Below, in pieces: positions 23,739 to 32,473 of a stretch of 64,000 bases of DNA. Origin of the DNA: DATLED01 sp035525495 (GTDB taxonomy: Bacteria; Actinomycetota; Acidimicrobiia; Acidimicrobiales; CADCTF01); assembly GCA_035525495.1 (NCBI GenBank), contig DATLED010000098.1:1-64000 (forward strand), in the 5' to 3' direction. The position numbers and the translations under genes are program-made. The notes below the pieces were generated by a model. It had not been told where the DNA came from, made no database searches, and was given only the letters and a program-made list of their open reading frames with translations. Each line of letters begins with the position of its first letter. Within the stretch, counting starts at the first letter, position 1.

Positions 23739-25181
23739 CGGCGTGTCGTCGCGCAGCTGTGCCTTGGCCTGCTCCCACAGGTCGTCGACCAAGGACTCCT
23801 CGGCGGACGCGAGGTCGAGGCCTCGCGCCTCAGCCGCCTGCTCGACGAGCTCGAAGCGCCGGCGGAACTTGGTGGCGGCGCCCCGCAGCGCGCCTTCGGG
23901 ATCGTGGCCGAGGTGGCGGGCGACGTTGACCACGGAGAACAGGACGTCGCCGAGCTCGTCCGCCGACGGGTCGGCCTCGAGCTCGGCCAGCTCCTCGCGC
24001 ACCTTGTCGAACACGGGAGCCAGCACCCGCCAATCGAACCCCACGGCCGCCGCCCGCTTCGACAGCTTCGCCGCGTACGACAGTGCTGGCAGCGAGCCGG
24101 GGATGCCGTCGAGCGCGCTCGCCGCCCGCTCGGGCTTCGAGCCGTCTTCCCGTTCCTGGCGCTTGATCTGCTCCCAGTTGCGATGGACCTCGTCGGCGTC
24201 CGCCACCGACACGTCGCCGAACACGTGCGGGTGGCGGCGCACCATCTTCTCGCTGATGCCACGGGCGACGTCGGCGAGCGTGAAGTCGCCGGCCTGCGCG
24301 GCGATGGCGGCGTGCAGCACGACCTGCAGGAGCAGGTCGCCGAGCTCCTCCTCGAGGTGATCGACCGACCCCTCGTGAATCGCATCGACGACCTCGTACG
24401 CTTCTTCCAGAACGTACTTGGTCAACGACGCATGCGTCTGCTCCCGATCCCAGGGGCACTCCTCCCGCAACCGCTGCACGACCTGGGCGAAGGCGACGAG
24501 CTCCGCGGCCACGGGCGCCGCCAGCGACGGGATCCAGAGCGACGTCAGGTGATCGGGTTCGACGACGCGATCGAGGTCGTGCCAGGCAACGGTCGTCACG
24601 GACTCGTCCTGCAGCCCGAGCCGCTGCAGCACCACGACGGACGCCGGCTCGTGATCCTCGAAGGCCAGCTTGATCTCGGACAGCACCGCGCGCGAGTCGC
24701 ACTGGCCGACGAGCAGCGGTCCCCGCTCCCCCGCCGCTTCGACCGCGAAGCGGTGTCCGTCGACGATGCGCACGCCGGACGCGAACGGGTCGACGCCGAG
24801 GCGCACCCACGCGAGGTCGAGGAACGACAGTGCGGGCACGACGTCGACATCCACCCGCCCGTCGGCCACCAACAGCTGCACCGACCGTTCGGCGACGGCC
24901 GGCGACCCGGGCACGGCGTAGAGCACGTCGCCGGGCGCCGAGGAGGCCTCCGCCACGAGCCGCTCGACGATCGTGGCGTACACCTCGTCCATCGACGCCG
25001 ACGACTCGTAGACGTGGTCGAAGGAGACCGCCGGCTCGACGACGCCGGCGGAGGGATGGCGGCTGGTCCGGACGAACCGCCTCGAACTGCGGGCGATGGC
25101 GTCGAGGGCCGCCGCGGTGACGAGCTCGGGGCCGCCGGGACCGAGGCCGACGACGACCACCCGCCCCCGCGACGAGGTCAC
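23736..25181 (-). CDS. mazG: Fused tetrapyrrole-methylase-like / MazG nucleotide pyrophosphohydrolase
   Basis: 481 residues, two parts. Residues 1-225 resemble a SAM-dependent tetrapyrrole methylase (VVVVGLGPGGPELVTAAALDAI, DVLYAVPGSPAVAERSV). Residues 235-480 are a double MazG domain with CPWDREQTHASLTKYVLEEAYE, the metal ligands EEELGDLLLQVV, and REELAELEA--DELGDVLFSVVN. MazG hydrolyses non-canonical NTPs. The same fusion (YabN type) is known in Bacillus and in actinobacteria. GTG 25181 overlaps the PPIase gene stop as GTGA. Its place between mfd and eno is conserved. Confidence 0.92.
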   Translation of the reverse strand: MTSSRGRVVVVGLGPGGPELVTAAALDAIARSSRRFVRTSRHPSAGVVEPAVSFDHVYESSASMDEVYATIVERLVAEASSAPGDVLYAVPGSPAVAERSVQLLVADGRVDVDVVPALSFLDLAWVRLGVDPFASGVRIVDGHRFAVEAAGERGPLLVGQCDSRAVLSEIKLAFEDHEPASVVVLQRLGLQDESVTTVAWHDLDRVVEPDHLTSLWIPSLAAPVAAELVAFAQVVQRLREECPWDREQTHASLTKYVLEEAYEVVDAIHEGSVDHLEEELGDLLLQVVLHAAIAAQAGDFTLADVARGISEKMVRRHPHVFGDVSVADADEVHRNWEQIKRQEREDGSKPERAASALDGIPGSLPALSYAAKLSKRAAAVGFDWRVLAPVFDKVREELAELEADPSADELGDVLFSVVNVARHLGHDPEGALRGAATKFRRRFELVEQAAEARGLDLASAEESLVDDLWEQAKAQLRDDTP

Positions 25182-26266
25182 GGGCCGAACGGCTGTTGCG
25201 GCGGCGGGGCGCCGCCGGGGACGGTCGTCGTCGGCGCGCCCGGCGGGATGATGCCCGGCGACTGCCCGTCCTTGGAGAACCTGCCGTAGCGCGGGTTCAC
25301 CGAGATCTTCGCCTTGGCCAGCGCGTCCCGGAGAAAATCGGTGAACGCGGCCTGGCTGTCGGATTGCAGCTGCTGCTGGATGGCCGGTGTGGCCTCCTCG
25401 AGCGACTGCGGCTTCCGGTCGGTCACCTTGATGAGGTGGACGCCGAACTGCGTCTTGACCGGAGCGCTGATCTCCCCCACCTGCAGGGCGTCCATCGCGT
25501 TCTCGAACTCCGCGACGAACCGGCCGGGCCCGCCGCACTCGAGGTCGCCGCCCTGGTCCTTGTTGCTGTTGTCGACCGAGCGCGCCGCCGCCATCACCGA
25601 GAAGTCGGCTCCGCCCGCGAGCTCGGCGCGCGCCGCCGTCGCCGTCGGCGTCAACTCGTCGGCCTTGCCGGCCGTCGCTTCCTGGTCGATCTGGCCGGAG
25701 GCGTCGGTGACCGCGAAGAGGATGTGACTCACGCAGGTCTGCGCGAACTGTTGCGGGTTGGCGTCGTAGAAGGCCTTGATCGACGCCTCCGTCACCTCGT
25801 CGCCGCCGAACGAGCCCTGCAGCTTCGTCACCTCGGCGTTCCGGCGCTTCAGCGTCTGCTGGTACGCCCGCGGGAACTTGTCGAAGATCGGCTTTCCGCC
25901 GACACTCCCGACGACCGTGTCCTCCGCGCGGGCGATGTCGGCGGACGACACCGAGAGCTTCTTGCGGACGACCTCCTCGTGGACGAGGAGGAGGAAGATC
26001 TGGCGGGTGAGGACGCGTCCGACGAAGTCGTTGCTCAACGTGCCCTTGCCCTTGCCCGTGACGGCGAAACCACCCTGCTCGACGCTCTGGACATAGGCCG
26101 TGTTGTGCTGGATCGCTTCGAGCTCGTCGTCGAGTGTCGACTGGCTGATGTCCGTGCCGTTGATCGTCGCCGCCGCCGGCCGGATGGTGTTGCCGCAAGC
26201 GGAGGTGCCGAGTCCCAGTACGAGGACGAGCGCGAAAAAGACCGAGAGGAGGGGAAGGCGTCTCAC
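25178..26266 (-). CDS. Peptidyl-prolyl isomerase lipoprotein, SurA/PrsA (parvulin) type
   Basis: A 362-residue exported protein. The N-terminal hydrophobic segment PLLSVFFALVLVLGLGTSAC ends in a lipobox-like TSAC, with an unusual -3 residue. A SurA_N-like helical region follows (INGTDISQSTLDDELEAIQ), then a parvulin domain with CVSHILFAVTDASG and GGDLECGGPGRFVAEFENA, QFGVHLIKVTDR. It would fold or scaffold secreted proteins at the outer face of the membrane. It occupies the slot of the lipoprotein gene lpqU in M. tuberculosis (mazG-lpqU-eno order) but lies upstream of mazG. TAAGCT is 9 bases before GTG 26266. Confidence 0.85.
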   Translation of the reverse strand: MRRLPLLSVFFALVLVLGLGTSACGNTIRPAAATINGTDISQSTLDDELEAIQHNTAYVQSVEQGGFAVTGKGKGTLSNDFVGRVLTRQIFLLLVHEEVVRKKLSVSSADIARAEDTVVGSVGGKPIFDKFPRAYQQTLKRRNAEVTKLQGSFGGDEVTEASIKAFYDANPQQFAQTCVSHILFAVTDASGQIDQEATAGKADELTPTATAARAELAGGADFSVMAAARSVDNSNKDQGGDLECGGPGRFVAEFENAMDALQVGEISAPVKTQFGVHLIKVTDRKPQSLEEATPAIQQQLQSDSQAAFTDFLRDALAKAKISVNPRYGRFSKDGQSPGIIPPGAPTTTVPGGAPPPQQPFGP

Positions 26267-26275
26267 CGGCGGAGG

Positions 26276-26281
26276 AGCTTA
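26276..26281 (-). promoter_or_regulatory. Putative -10 element TAAGCT upstream of PPIase lipoprotein
   Basis: TAAGCT on the minus strand with 9 bases to GTG 26266; at the long end of leaderless spacing. It could drive the PPIase-mazG pair. Confidence 0.4.
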
Positions 26282-26288
26282 CGGCGGC

Positions 26289-26371
26289 GTCGGGAGCGCG
26301 GCGACGCAGAGCGAGGCCAACGTCACGGCCGTGTCGGGAGCGCCAGCGACGCAGAGCGAAGCCAAGGTCAC
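26289..26371. repeat. Imperfect tandem repeat, about 38-39 bp, two copies
   Basis: Copies run 26289-26326 and 26333-26371 and share GTCGGGAGCG, then GCGACGCAGAGCGA and GCCAA-GTCAC, with a one-base indel and a few substitutions. They fill the gap between mfd and the PPIase gene; the second copy touches the mfd stop. A duplicated intergenic element; I do not recognise it. Confidence 0.8.
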
Positions 26372-29300
26372 ACGACCTCATCGGGGACGATGGATTGGAG
26401 GAACGCCCGGACGTGCTCGGCCGCCTGCGCGCCCCGCGGGAGGGGCATGACGATCTGGCCGAGGTCCTCCTTGTAGACGGCCTTCGGATAGAGGCGCTGG
26501 ATGCGGATCGTCTGGCTGGCCTTCAACGACAGGGGCGCCAGCCGGATGACGTCTCGCGCGACCGCCACTTCTCGCACGCCCGTGCGGGCGCACTCGGCCC
26601 GCAGGTGGGCGACCTCGAGCAGCGACCGGGCCGGCTCGGGCACCGGGCCGTATCGGTCGAGCCACTCGTTCTCGATGTCGTCGACCTCCTGGTGGGTCGT
26701 GACCGCGGCGAGCCGCCGATAGGCCTCGAGCCGCAGCTCCTCCTTGGACACGTAGTCCGGGGGCAGGTTGGCGTGCATCGGGAGGTCGAGCTTGATCTCC
26801 GCCGGCTCCCGCACCTCTTCGCCCTTGAGCTCGGCCACGGCCTCGCTGACCATCTGGACGTAGAGGTCGTAGCCGACCGCCGCGATGTGGCCGGACTGGC
26901 TCTCGCCGAGCAGGTTGCCGGCGCCGCGGATCTCGAGGTCGCGCATAGCGATCTTGAATCCCGACCCGAGCTCGGTGTGCTCGCCGATCGTCTTGAGCCG
27001 CTCGTACGCCTCCTCCGACAGTGACCGCTCGGGGGGGAAGAAGAGGTACGCGTAGGCCCGCTGCCCGGCGCGCCCGACCCGTCCTCGGAGCTGGTGCAGC
27101 TGGCCGAGCCCCATCAGATCGGCGCGGTCGACGACCAACGTGTTGACCGTCGGCATGTCGATGCCGGACTCGATGATCGTCGTGCAGACCAACACGTCGT
27201 ACTGGCCCTCCCAGAAGTCGAGGACGACCTTCTCGAGCGACCCCTCGTCCATCTGACCGTGGGCGATGGCGATGCGAGCCTCGGGCACGAGCTCCTTCAA
27301 CCGGTACGACACCGCCTCGATGTCGCGCACGCGGTTGTGCACGAAGAAGACCTGGCCCTCGCGCAACAGCTCGCGGCGGATCGACTCGCCGACGGCCCGT
27401 TCGTCGTACTCGCCGACGTAGGTGAGGATCGGCTGGCGCTCCGCCGGTGGCGTGTTCAGCAGCGTGAGGTCCCGGATGCCGGTCAGTGACATCTCCAACG
27501 TGCGCGGGATCGGGGTGGCGCTCAGGGTCAGCACGTCGACGTTGGTCTTCAGCTGCTTGATCGCTTCCTTGTGGGTGACGCCGAAGCGCTGCTCCTCGTC
27601 GACGACGAGCAGTCCGAGGTCCTTGAAGTCGAGGTCCTTGCCAAGGAGGCGATGGGTGGCGATGACGACGTCGACGGTGCCCTCCTTGATGCCGGCGATG
27701 ACCTTGTTCGCCTGGCCGGTCGTGAGGAACCGGCTGAGCATCTCCACGCGGATCGGGTAGCCGGCGAAGCGCTCGGAGAACGTCTGGTAGTGCTGGCTCG
27801 CCAGCAACGTCGTCGGCACGAGGATCGCCGCCTGCTTGCCGTCCTGGACCGCCTTGAACACGGCGCGGATGGCCACCTCGGTCTTGCCGAAGCCGACGTC
27901 GCCGCACACCAGTCGGTCCATCGGCGAGGTGCCCTCCATGTCCTCCTTGACCTCTTCGATGGCCTTCACCTGGTCGGGCGTCTCCTGGTACGGGAACGAC
28001 TCCTCCATCTCCCGCTGCCACGGCGTGTCCTGCGCGAAGGCGTGGCCGACGCTGGTGACACGGCGCCGGTAGAGCACCACGAGCTCCTGGGCGATCCGGC
28101 GGACCTCGCTGCGGACCCGGGCCTTCGTCTTCTGCCAGTCGCTGCCGCCGAGCTTCGACAGCGACGGGTTCTCGCCTCCGGTGTAGTGGCGGACGGCGTC
28201 GATCTGATCCGACGGGACGTAGAGCTTGTCGTTGCCCCGGTACTCGATCAGCAGGTAGTCGCGCTCGACGCCGCCGATGGCCCGCTTCACCATGCCGCCG
28301 TAGCGCCCGACGCCATGCTGGTGGTGGACGACGTGGTCGCCCTTCTTCAGGTCGTCGAAGAAGCCCTCGCTGCCGCGGCGGGAGCGCGGACGGGCCCGGC
28401 GGTGAGCCCGGCGCCGCCCGGTGACATCGCTCTCGGCGAGCACGGCCAGCTTGAGGCTCGGGAGGACGAAGCCCCGCTCGAGGGGCTGCACGATCACCCG
28501 CGCGCCGGGTTGGGACACGTCGCTGGTGCCGTTCTCGTCGAAGGGGACGGTCAGGCCGGCGTCGTTGAGACTCGAGGTGACGCGGGCACCGGTCCCCTTG
28601 CCCTCGGCGCACACCACCACGCGGTAGCCGTCGGCGGTGAGCTCGCTGAGCTGCTTGACGAGGCGGGTGCCGTCGCCGACGACCGGGTCCCATCCGGTGG
28701 CGTGGATGCTCGTCGTCCCGGGGGACTCGGGCGCGCTGCCCATCGTCCACGCCGGCGCGTCGGTGTGGCTGAGCAGACGGTCGAACGGGAGATGGAGGCG
28801 GGGGAACTCGCGATCGGCGGCGACGCCCCACGTCGTGGCGAGCGACGCGGCGAGGCTGGCCTCCTCGTCGAGGAGCTCGCCGGCGCGGTCGCGCATGCGG
28901 CGCGGCTCGAGGAGGACGACCTGCGCGTGCTTCGGGACGAGGTCGAGGAGGACGTGCTCTTCGGCGGTGAGCCACGGCAGCCACGACTCCATGCCCTCGA
29001 ACGTCTGGCCCTCGGCGAGGCGCTCCCACTGCTCGCGTCCCCACGGCTCGCGGGCGATGAGGCCGCGGGCCCGGTCACGCACCTCCTCGGTCGACAGCAG
29101 CTCGCGAGAGCCGAAGATCTCGGCGCAATCGACGTCGTTGGTCGTGCGCTGGTCGGCGACGGCGAACTCGGTGAGGCGGTCGACCTCGTCGCCCCAGAGG
29201 TCGATGCGGACCGGCGTGTCCGCGGTGCTCGGGAACACGTCGACGATGGATCCACGCACCGCCACCTCGCCGCGGTGCTCGACCTGGTACTCCCGCCGAT

Positions 29301-29781
29301 AGCCGTTGGTGACGAGCCGCTCGACGAGCCCGGTCGGGTCGATTCGGTCACCCGGCCGGATGGTGACGGGCTCGACGTCCTCGACGTGGGGGCCGAGGCG
29401 CTGCACGACCGCCCGGACCGGAGCCACGAGGACGCGGGGCATGCGCTCGGCGTCCCGCAGCCGCCACATCACCCGGAGGCGGCGTCCCATGGTCTCCACG
29501 CTCGGGCTGACCCGCTCGAAAGGGAGCGTCTCCCAGGCCGGGAACACGTCCACCTCGTCCTCGCCGAGGAACGCCCGGAGGTCGTTGGCGAGGTGCTCGG
29601 CGTCGGTGCTCGTGGGCACGGCGACGACGAACGGGTGGCGCTGCGAAAGGCTCGCCAGGCCCGCCAGGACGAAGGCGCGCGCGGCATCGGGAACGGCAAC
29701 GAGGCCGCTGCTCGAGCCGAGGATGTTCGAGATCGCGGGGTCGTTCCTCAGCAGCGGCGGCAGGCTGGCGAGCTGGGTCAT
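26368..29781 (-). CDS. mfd: Transcription-repair coupling factor
   Basis: An 1137-residue Mfd, full length. The N-terminal UvrB-like region (FPAWETLPFERVSPSVETMGRRL, RGSIVDVFP), the CarD-like RNA polymerase-interaction domain (KKGDHVVHHQHGVGRYGGM), and the RecG-like SF2 translocase follow: Walker A GDVGFGKTEVA, DEEQ box VVDEEQRFG, TLSATPIPRTLEMSL, motif VI QLHQLRGRVGRAG, and the C-terminal TRCF domain. It removes RNA polymerase stalled at lesions and recruits UvrA. ATG 29781 has a TAGCCT hexamer 11 bases upstream. Confidence 0.96.
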   Translation of the reverse strand: MTQLASLPPLLRNDPAISNILGSSSGLVAVPDAARAFVLAGLASLSQRHPFVVAVPTSTDAEHLANDLRAFLGEDEVDVFPAWETLPFERVSPSVETMGRRLRVMWRLRDAERMPRVLVAPVRAVVQRLGPHVEDVEPVTIRPGDRIDPTGLVERLVTNGYRREYQVEHRGEVAVRGSIVDVFPSTADTPVRIDLWGDEVDRLTEFAVADQRTTNDVDCAEIFGSRELLSTEEVRDRARGLIAREPWGREQWERLAEGQTFEGMESWLPWLTAEEHVLLDLVPKHAQVVLLEPRRMRDRAGELLDEEASLAASLATTWGVAADREFPRLHLPFDRLLSHTDAPAWTMGSAPESPGTTSIHATGWDPVVGDGTRLVKQLSELTADGYRVVVCAEGKGTGARVTSSLNDAGLTVPFDENGTSDVSQPGARVIVQPLERGFVLPSLKLAVLAESDVTGRRRAHRRARPRSRRGSEGFFDDLKKGDHVVHHQHGVGRYGGMVKRAIGGVERDYLLIEYRGNDKLYVPSDQIDAVRHYTGGENPSLSKLGGSDWQKTKARVRSEVRRIAQELVVLYRRRVTSVGHAFAQDTPWQREMEESFPYQETPDQVKAIEEVKEDMEGTSPMDRLVCGDVGFGKTEVAIRAVFKAVQDGKQAAILVPTTLLASQHYQTFSERFAGYPIRVEMLSRFLTTGQANKVIAGIKEGTVDVVIATHRLLGKDLDFKDLGLLVVDEEQRFGVTHKEAIKQLKTNVDVLTLSATPIPRTLEMSLTGIRDLTLLNTPPAERQPILTYVGEYDERAVGESIRRELLREGQVFFVHNRVRDIEAVSYRLKELVPEARIAIAHGQMDEGSLEKVVLDFWEGQYDVLVCTTIIESGIDMPTVNTLVVDRADLMGLGQLHQLRGRVGRAGQRAYAYLFFPPERSLSEEAYERLKTIGEHTELGSGFKIAMRDLEIRGAGNLLGESQSGHIAAVGYDLYVQMVSEAVAELKGEEVREPAEIKLDLPMHANLPPDYVSKEELRLEAYRRLAAVTTHQEVDDIENEWLDRYGPVPEPARSLLEVAHLRAECARTGVREVAVARDVIRLAPLSLKASQTIRIQRLYPKAVYKEDLGQIVMPLPRGAQAAEHVRAFLQSIVPDEVV

Positions 29782-29792
29782 GGGGACCCGCC

Positions 29793-29798
29793 AGGCTA
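29793..29798 (-). promoter_or_regulatory. Putative -10 element TAGCCT upstream of mfd
   Basis: TAGCCT with 11 bases to ATG 29781; the transcript would have a leader of only a few bases. Confidence 0.35.
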
Positions 29799-29812
29799 CC
29801 GGCGCCCCCGGA

Positions 29813-31072
29813 CTACGACCGGGTGCGGCGGCGGCGGGGCTTCGACTCGGCTGAGGCGGGGGCGGGGGCGGGCTCCCGAGAAGGGGCTGGCGGCGGCACC
29901 TCGTCGTTGAGCTGTTCGACGAGGGTGGACAGCGTCGACTCGCCGACGGACTCGGTCCCCCGGAACTCTGCCGGCCCACGACCGGCGTCGAGACCCTGCA
30001 GCCGCATGGCGACGGTGAGGTCGTGGGGGTTCGTCGAGCCGGCCAGTGCCGCCCGCAGATCGATGATGCCCTTGGCGAAGAGGTCGAGGATCGACTGGTC
30101 GAACGTGTGCATGCCGTAGTAGTCGCCGGTCGAGATGATCTCCTGCACGTCCTCGCGCACCGAGGCGTCGGTGATCCAGCTCTGCACCCGGCCGTTCACG
30201 ACGAGGACCTCGGTCGCCGGGACGCGGGACTGGCCGTCCTTGGTCGGCAGGAGCCTCTGGCAGATCGTTCCCCTGAGCACGCCGGCGAGGACCAACCGCA
30301 CCTGGCGCTGCTCGTTCGGCGGGAAGAACTCGATGATCCGCGAGATCGTCTCGGTGGCGTCGGTCGTGTGCAGCGTCGACAGGACGAGGTGACCCGTCTC
30401 GGCCGCCATCAGCGCCGTGGCCACGGTCTGGGCGTCGCGCATCTCGCCGACGAGGATGACGTCGGGGTCCTGGCGGAGGGCGGCGCGCATCGCCGACGCG
30501 AACGATGGCGTGTCGGCGCCGAGCTCGCGCTGGCTGATCGATGCCCGGTCGTCGGTGTGCATGACCTCGATGGGATCCTCGATGGTCACGACGTGCGACG
30601 TCCGCGTGCGATTGATGTGGTCGACCATCCCGGAGAGGGTGGTGGTCTTGCCCGAACCCGTCGGACCGGCCACGAGCACGAGACCGCGGGGCTCGTCGGC
30701 GAAGCGGCGGACCATGTCCGGCAGGTGGAGCTCGGCGATCGTCTGCGGCTTCGTGACGATCGTCCGGAACACCATGGCGACGGTGTCGCGCTGCAGGTAG
30801 GCGTTGACGCGGAACCGGCCGCGGTCGCCGTCACGCAGGGCGTAGGCGAAGTCGACCTCCTCGCCCCGGGCGAACCGCTCGACGAGGTGGGGCCGGACGA
30901 TCTCGCCCGCGATGGCCTCGGTGTCCTCCTCCGTGAGGACGAGCGTGCCCGGGATGGGTTCGAGCTCGCCGTTGACCCGGATGCGGGGCGGACCGCCGAC
31001 GCGGAGGTGGAGGTCGGACCCGCCTCGTTCGCGGAGGGCGTGGAGGTAGCCGTCCAACAGCGCGCGCGACAT
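29813..31072 (-). CDS. pilT: PilT/VirB11-like type IV pilus retraction ATPase
   Basis: A 419-residue secretion-type ATPase: N-terminal PAS-like region (GGSDLHLRVGGPPRIRVNG), Walker A GPTGSGKTTT at 136-145, Asp box VTIEDPIEVMH, Walker B DVILVGEMRDAQT, His box GHLVLSTLHTTDATET, and the PilT-type C-terminal domain MHTFDQSILDLFAKGIIDL. The last 45 residues are Pro/Ala/Arg-rich and probably disordered. It would power pilus retraction. No other pilus gene is visible, so partners must lie elsewhere. It is inserted between pth and mfd; 18 bases separate it from pth. Confidence 0.92.
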   Translation of the reverse strand: MSRALLDGYLHALRERGGSDLHLRVGGPPRIRVNGELEPIPGTLVLTEEDTEAIAGEIVRPHLVERFARGEEVDFAYALRDGDRGRFRVNAYLQRDTVAMVFRTIVTKPQTIAELHLPDMVRRFADEPRGLVLVAGPTGSGKTTTLSGMVDHINRTRTSHVVTIEDPIEVMHTDDRASISQRELGADTPSFASAMRAALRQDPDVILVGEMRDAQTVATALMAAETGHLVLSTLHTTDATETISRIIEFFPPNEQRQVRLVLAGVLRGTICQRLLPTKDGQSRVPATEVLVVNGRVQSWITDASVREDVQEIISTGDYYGMHTFDQSILDLFAKGIIDLRAALAGSTNPHDLTVAMRLQGLDAGRGPAEFRGTESVGESTLSTLVEQLNDEVPPPAPSREPAPAPASAESKPRRRRTRS

Positions 31073-31090
31073 GACCCTCTCTCGGCAGGT

Positions 31091-31681
31091 CTAGAGCGCA
31101 GGTGAAGAATTGAACCGGTTCATCGCCCGCTGGACGCCGTCGGCGAGGATCGCCTCCACGGCGTCCGCCGCCTCCTGCACAGCGATCTCCAGTTCGGTCT
31201 TCAACGCCTTCGAGGGGCGCTTGAGGACGTGGTCGGCGCCGTGCTCCTTGCCGCCCGGGGGCTTGCCGATGCCGATCCGCACCCGCAGGAACTCGTCGGT
31301 CTTCAGGTGGTTGACGATGCTGCGAAGGCCGTTGTGGCCCGCGAGCCCGCCGCCTGCCTTGACCCGGACTCGCGCGTGCGGCAGGTCGAGCTCGTCCTGC
31401 ACGACGACGATCCGCGCCGGGTCCTCGACGTCGTAGCGCTTCACGAGGAGCTTCACCGCGTGGCCGGACTCGTTCATGTACGTCTGCGGAAAGGCGAGCA
31501 CCGCGCGCTGTGAGGCGATGCTCACGGTGTCGACCATCGACCGTTCCTTCTTGGCGTGGGTCAGCGACCCGCCGTGACGGGTGGCCAACAAGCCGACGAC
31601 GTCGGCCCCGACGTTGTGCCGGGTGCCGTGGAACTCGACGCCGGGGTTGCCCAGGCCGACGACGAGCCAGTCTGCGCTCAG
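31091..31681 (-). CDS. pth: Peptidyl-tRNA hydrolase (probable CTG start)
   Basis: A 196-residue Pth that recycles tRNA from drop-off peptidyl-tRNA. The N-terminus LVVGLGNPG--F-GTRHNVG contains the conserved Asn12 and the catalytic His22, followed by PQTYMNESGHAV and VVVQDELDLPHARVRVKAGGG, GHNGLRSI. The frame upstream of this essential block has no ATG, GTG or TTG before it runs deep into rplY; the first standard start (TTG 31591) would delete the catalytic His. A CTG at 31681-31679 overlaps the rplY stop as CTGA, the same overlap style as its neighbours, so I assign CTG. Confidence 0.9.
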   Translation of the reverse strand: MSADWLVVGLGNPGVEFHGTRHNVGADVVGLLATRHGGSLTHAKKERSMVDTVSIASQRAVLAFPQTYMNESGHAVKLLVKRYDVEDPARIVVVQDELDLPHARVRVKAGGGLAGHNGLRSIVNHLKTDEFLRVRIGIGKPPGGKEHGADHVLKRPSKALKTELEIAVQEAADAVEAILADGVQRAMNRFNSSPAL

Positions 31682-32388
31682 CTCTCGGCGGGAGCCTCGC
31701 CGCCCTCGCCGGACTGTCGACCGGCATCGCCGCCGTCCTCGCCGCCCTCGCCCGCCTCTTCGGCGGCCACGGCCTCGGCGAGCTCGTGCAGGCCCTCGAT
31801 GTCGGCCTCGGGGATGAGGTCGAGCTCACTCGTCTGCGCGCCCTGGGCCACGACGATGGCCTCGTCGGGGTCGACCTCGGTGGTGACGCCGGCCGGCAGC
31901 TTCAGGTCGCCGACGCGGATGGCCTCACCGATCGTCAGCTTCGAGATGTCGACCTCGATGTGCGCCGGAATGGCCGAGGGGGTCGCATGGATCGTGAGGG
32001 CGAACAGCGCCTGCTCGACGACGCCTTCGTTGTTCGTGACCTCCTTGGCCTCGCCAACGAGGGTGAACGGCACGTCGGCGGCCATGACCTCGTCCCGGCT
32101 GACGACCTGGAAGTCGACGTGGGTGACGGTGTTGCGCACCGGGTGGCGCTGCAGGACGCGGGGCATCGTCAGCTTGCTCGACCCGTCGATGGACAGGTTG
32201 ATGAGGGCGTTCACGCCGGCCTCGGTGTTGAGGGCGTGGCGCAGCTCTCGGGCGTCGACGGCGACGGCGACCGGCTCGGTCCCGTGGCCGTAGACGACGC
32301 CGGGGATCTTGCCCTCGCGCCGCAGGCGCTTCGAGGACCGGGTGCCGGGTTCCCGGCCGGTCTCGGCGACGAGTTGGATCTCTGCCAT
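31678..32388 (-). CDS. rplY: 50S ribosomal protein L25/TL5 (Ctc form)
   Basis: A 236-residue bL25 of the long TL5/CTC type: the N-terminal 5S rRNA-binding domain (ETGREPGTRSSKRLRREGKIPGVVYG) and a C-terminal beta domain (VPFTLVGEAKEV, HIEVDISKLTIGEAIRVGDLKLPAGV) ending in an acidic, Gly/Glu-rich tail. It binds 5S rRNA in the central protuberance. ATG 32388 has AGGAG 9 bases upstream and a TAAACT promoter hexamer about 45 bases upstream, so it has a real leader. Its stop overlaps the proposed CTG of pth. Confidence 0.95.
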   Translation of the reverse strand: MAEIQLVAETGREPGTRSSKRLRREGKIPGVVYGHGTEPVAVAVDARELRHALNTEAGVNALINLSIDGSSKLTMPRVLQRHPVRNTVTHVDFQVVSRDEVMAADVPFTLVGEAKEVTNNEGVVEQALFALTIHATPSAIPAHIEVDISKLTIGEAIRVGDLKLPAGVTTEVDPDEAIVVAQGAQTSELDLIPEADIEGLHELAEAVAAEEAGEGGEDGGDAGRQSGEGGEAPAES

Positions 32389-32432
32389 CAGTGCGCGCTC
32401 CTACGAGGTGCTGCGAAAAAGGGGGACATCGC

Positions 32433-32438
32433 AGTTTA
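32433..32438 (-). promoter_or_regulatory. Putative -10 element TAAACT for rplY-pth
   Basis: TAAACT on the minus strand 44 bases before ATG 32388, followed by a leader ending in a good AGGAG ribosome-binding site. Confidence 0.45.
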
Positions 32439-32461
32439 GACGCCTCGGCGGGCCGACCTCA

Positions 32462-32467
32462 TATCGT
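32462..32467 (+). promoter_or_regulatory. Putative -10 element TATCGT (leaderless)
   Basis: TATCGT then 6 bases then GTG 32474. Divergent from the rplY promoter about 25 bases away. Confidence 0.5.
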
Positions 32468-32473
32468 TCGGGC

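Noticed and set aside
27571..29910. A 779-codon open frame on the plus strand opposite mfd
   Set aside because: It is the antisense shadow of a highly conserved gene in GC-rich DNA; its translation is Arg/Asp/Gly-biased with no motifs. The same applies to other long antisense frames here (for example 7609-10803, 32506-35619, 55432-58506 and 58011-60806).
31091..31591. pth as an N-terminally truncated pseudogene starting at TTG 31591
   Set aside because: The missing N-terminal motif with the catalytic His is present upstream in the same frame without any stop, so a non-standard start explains it better.
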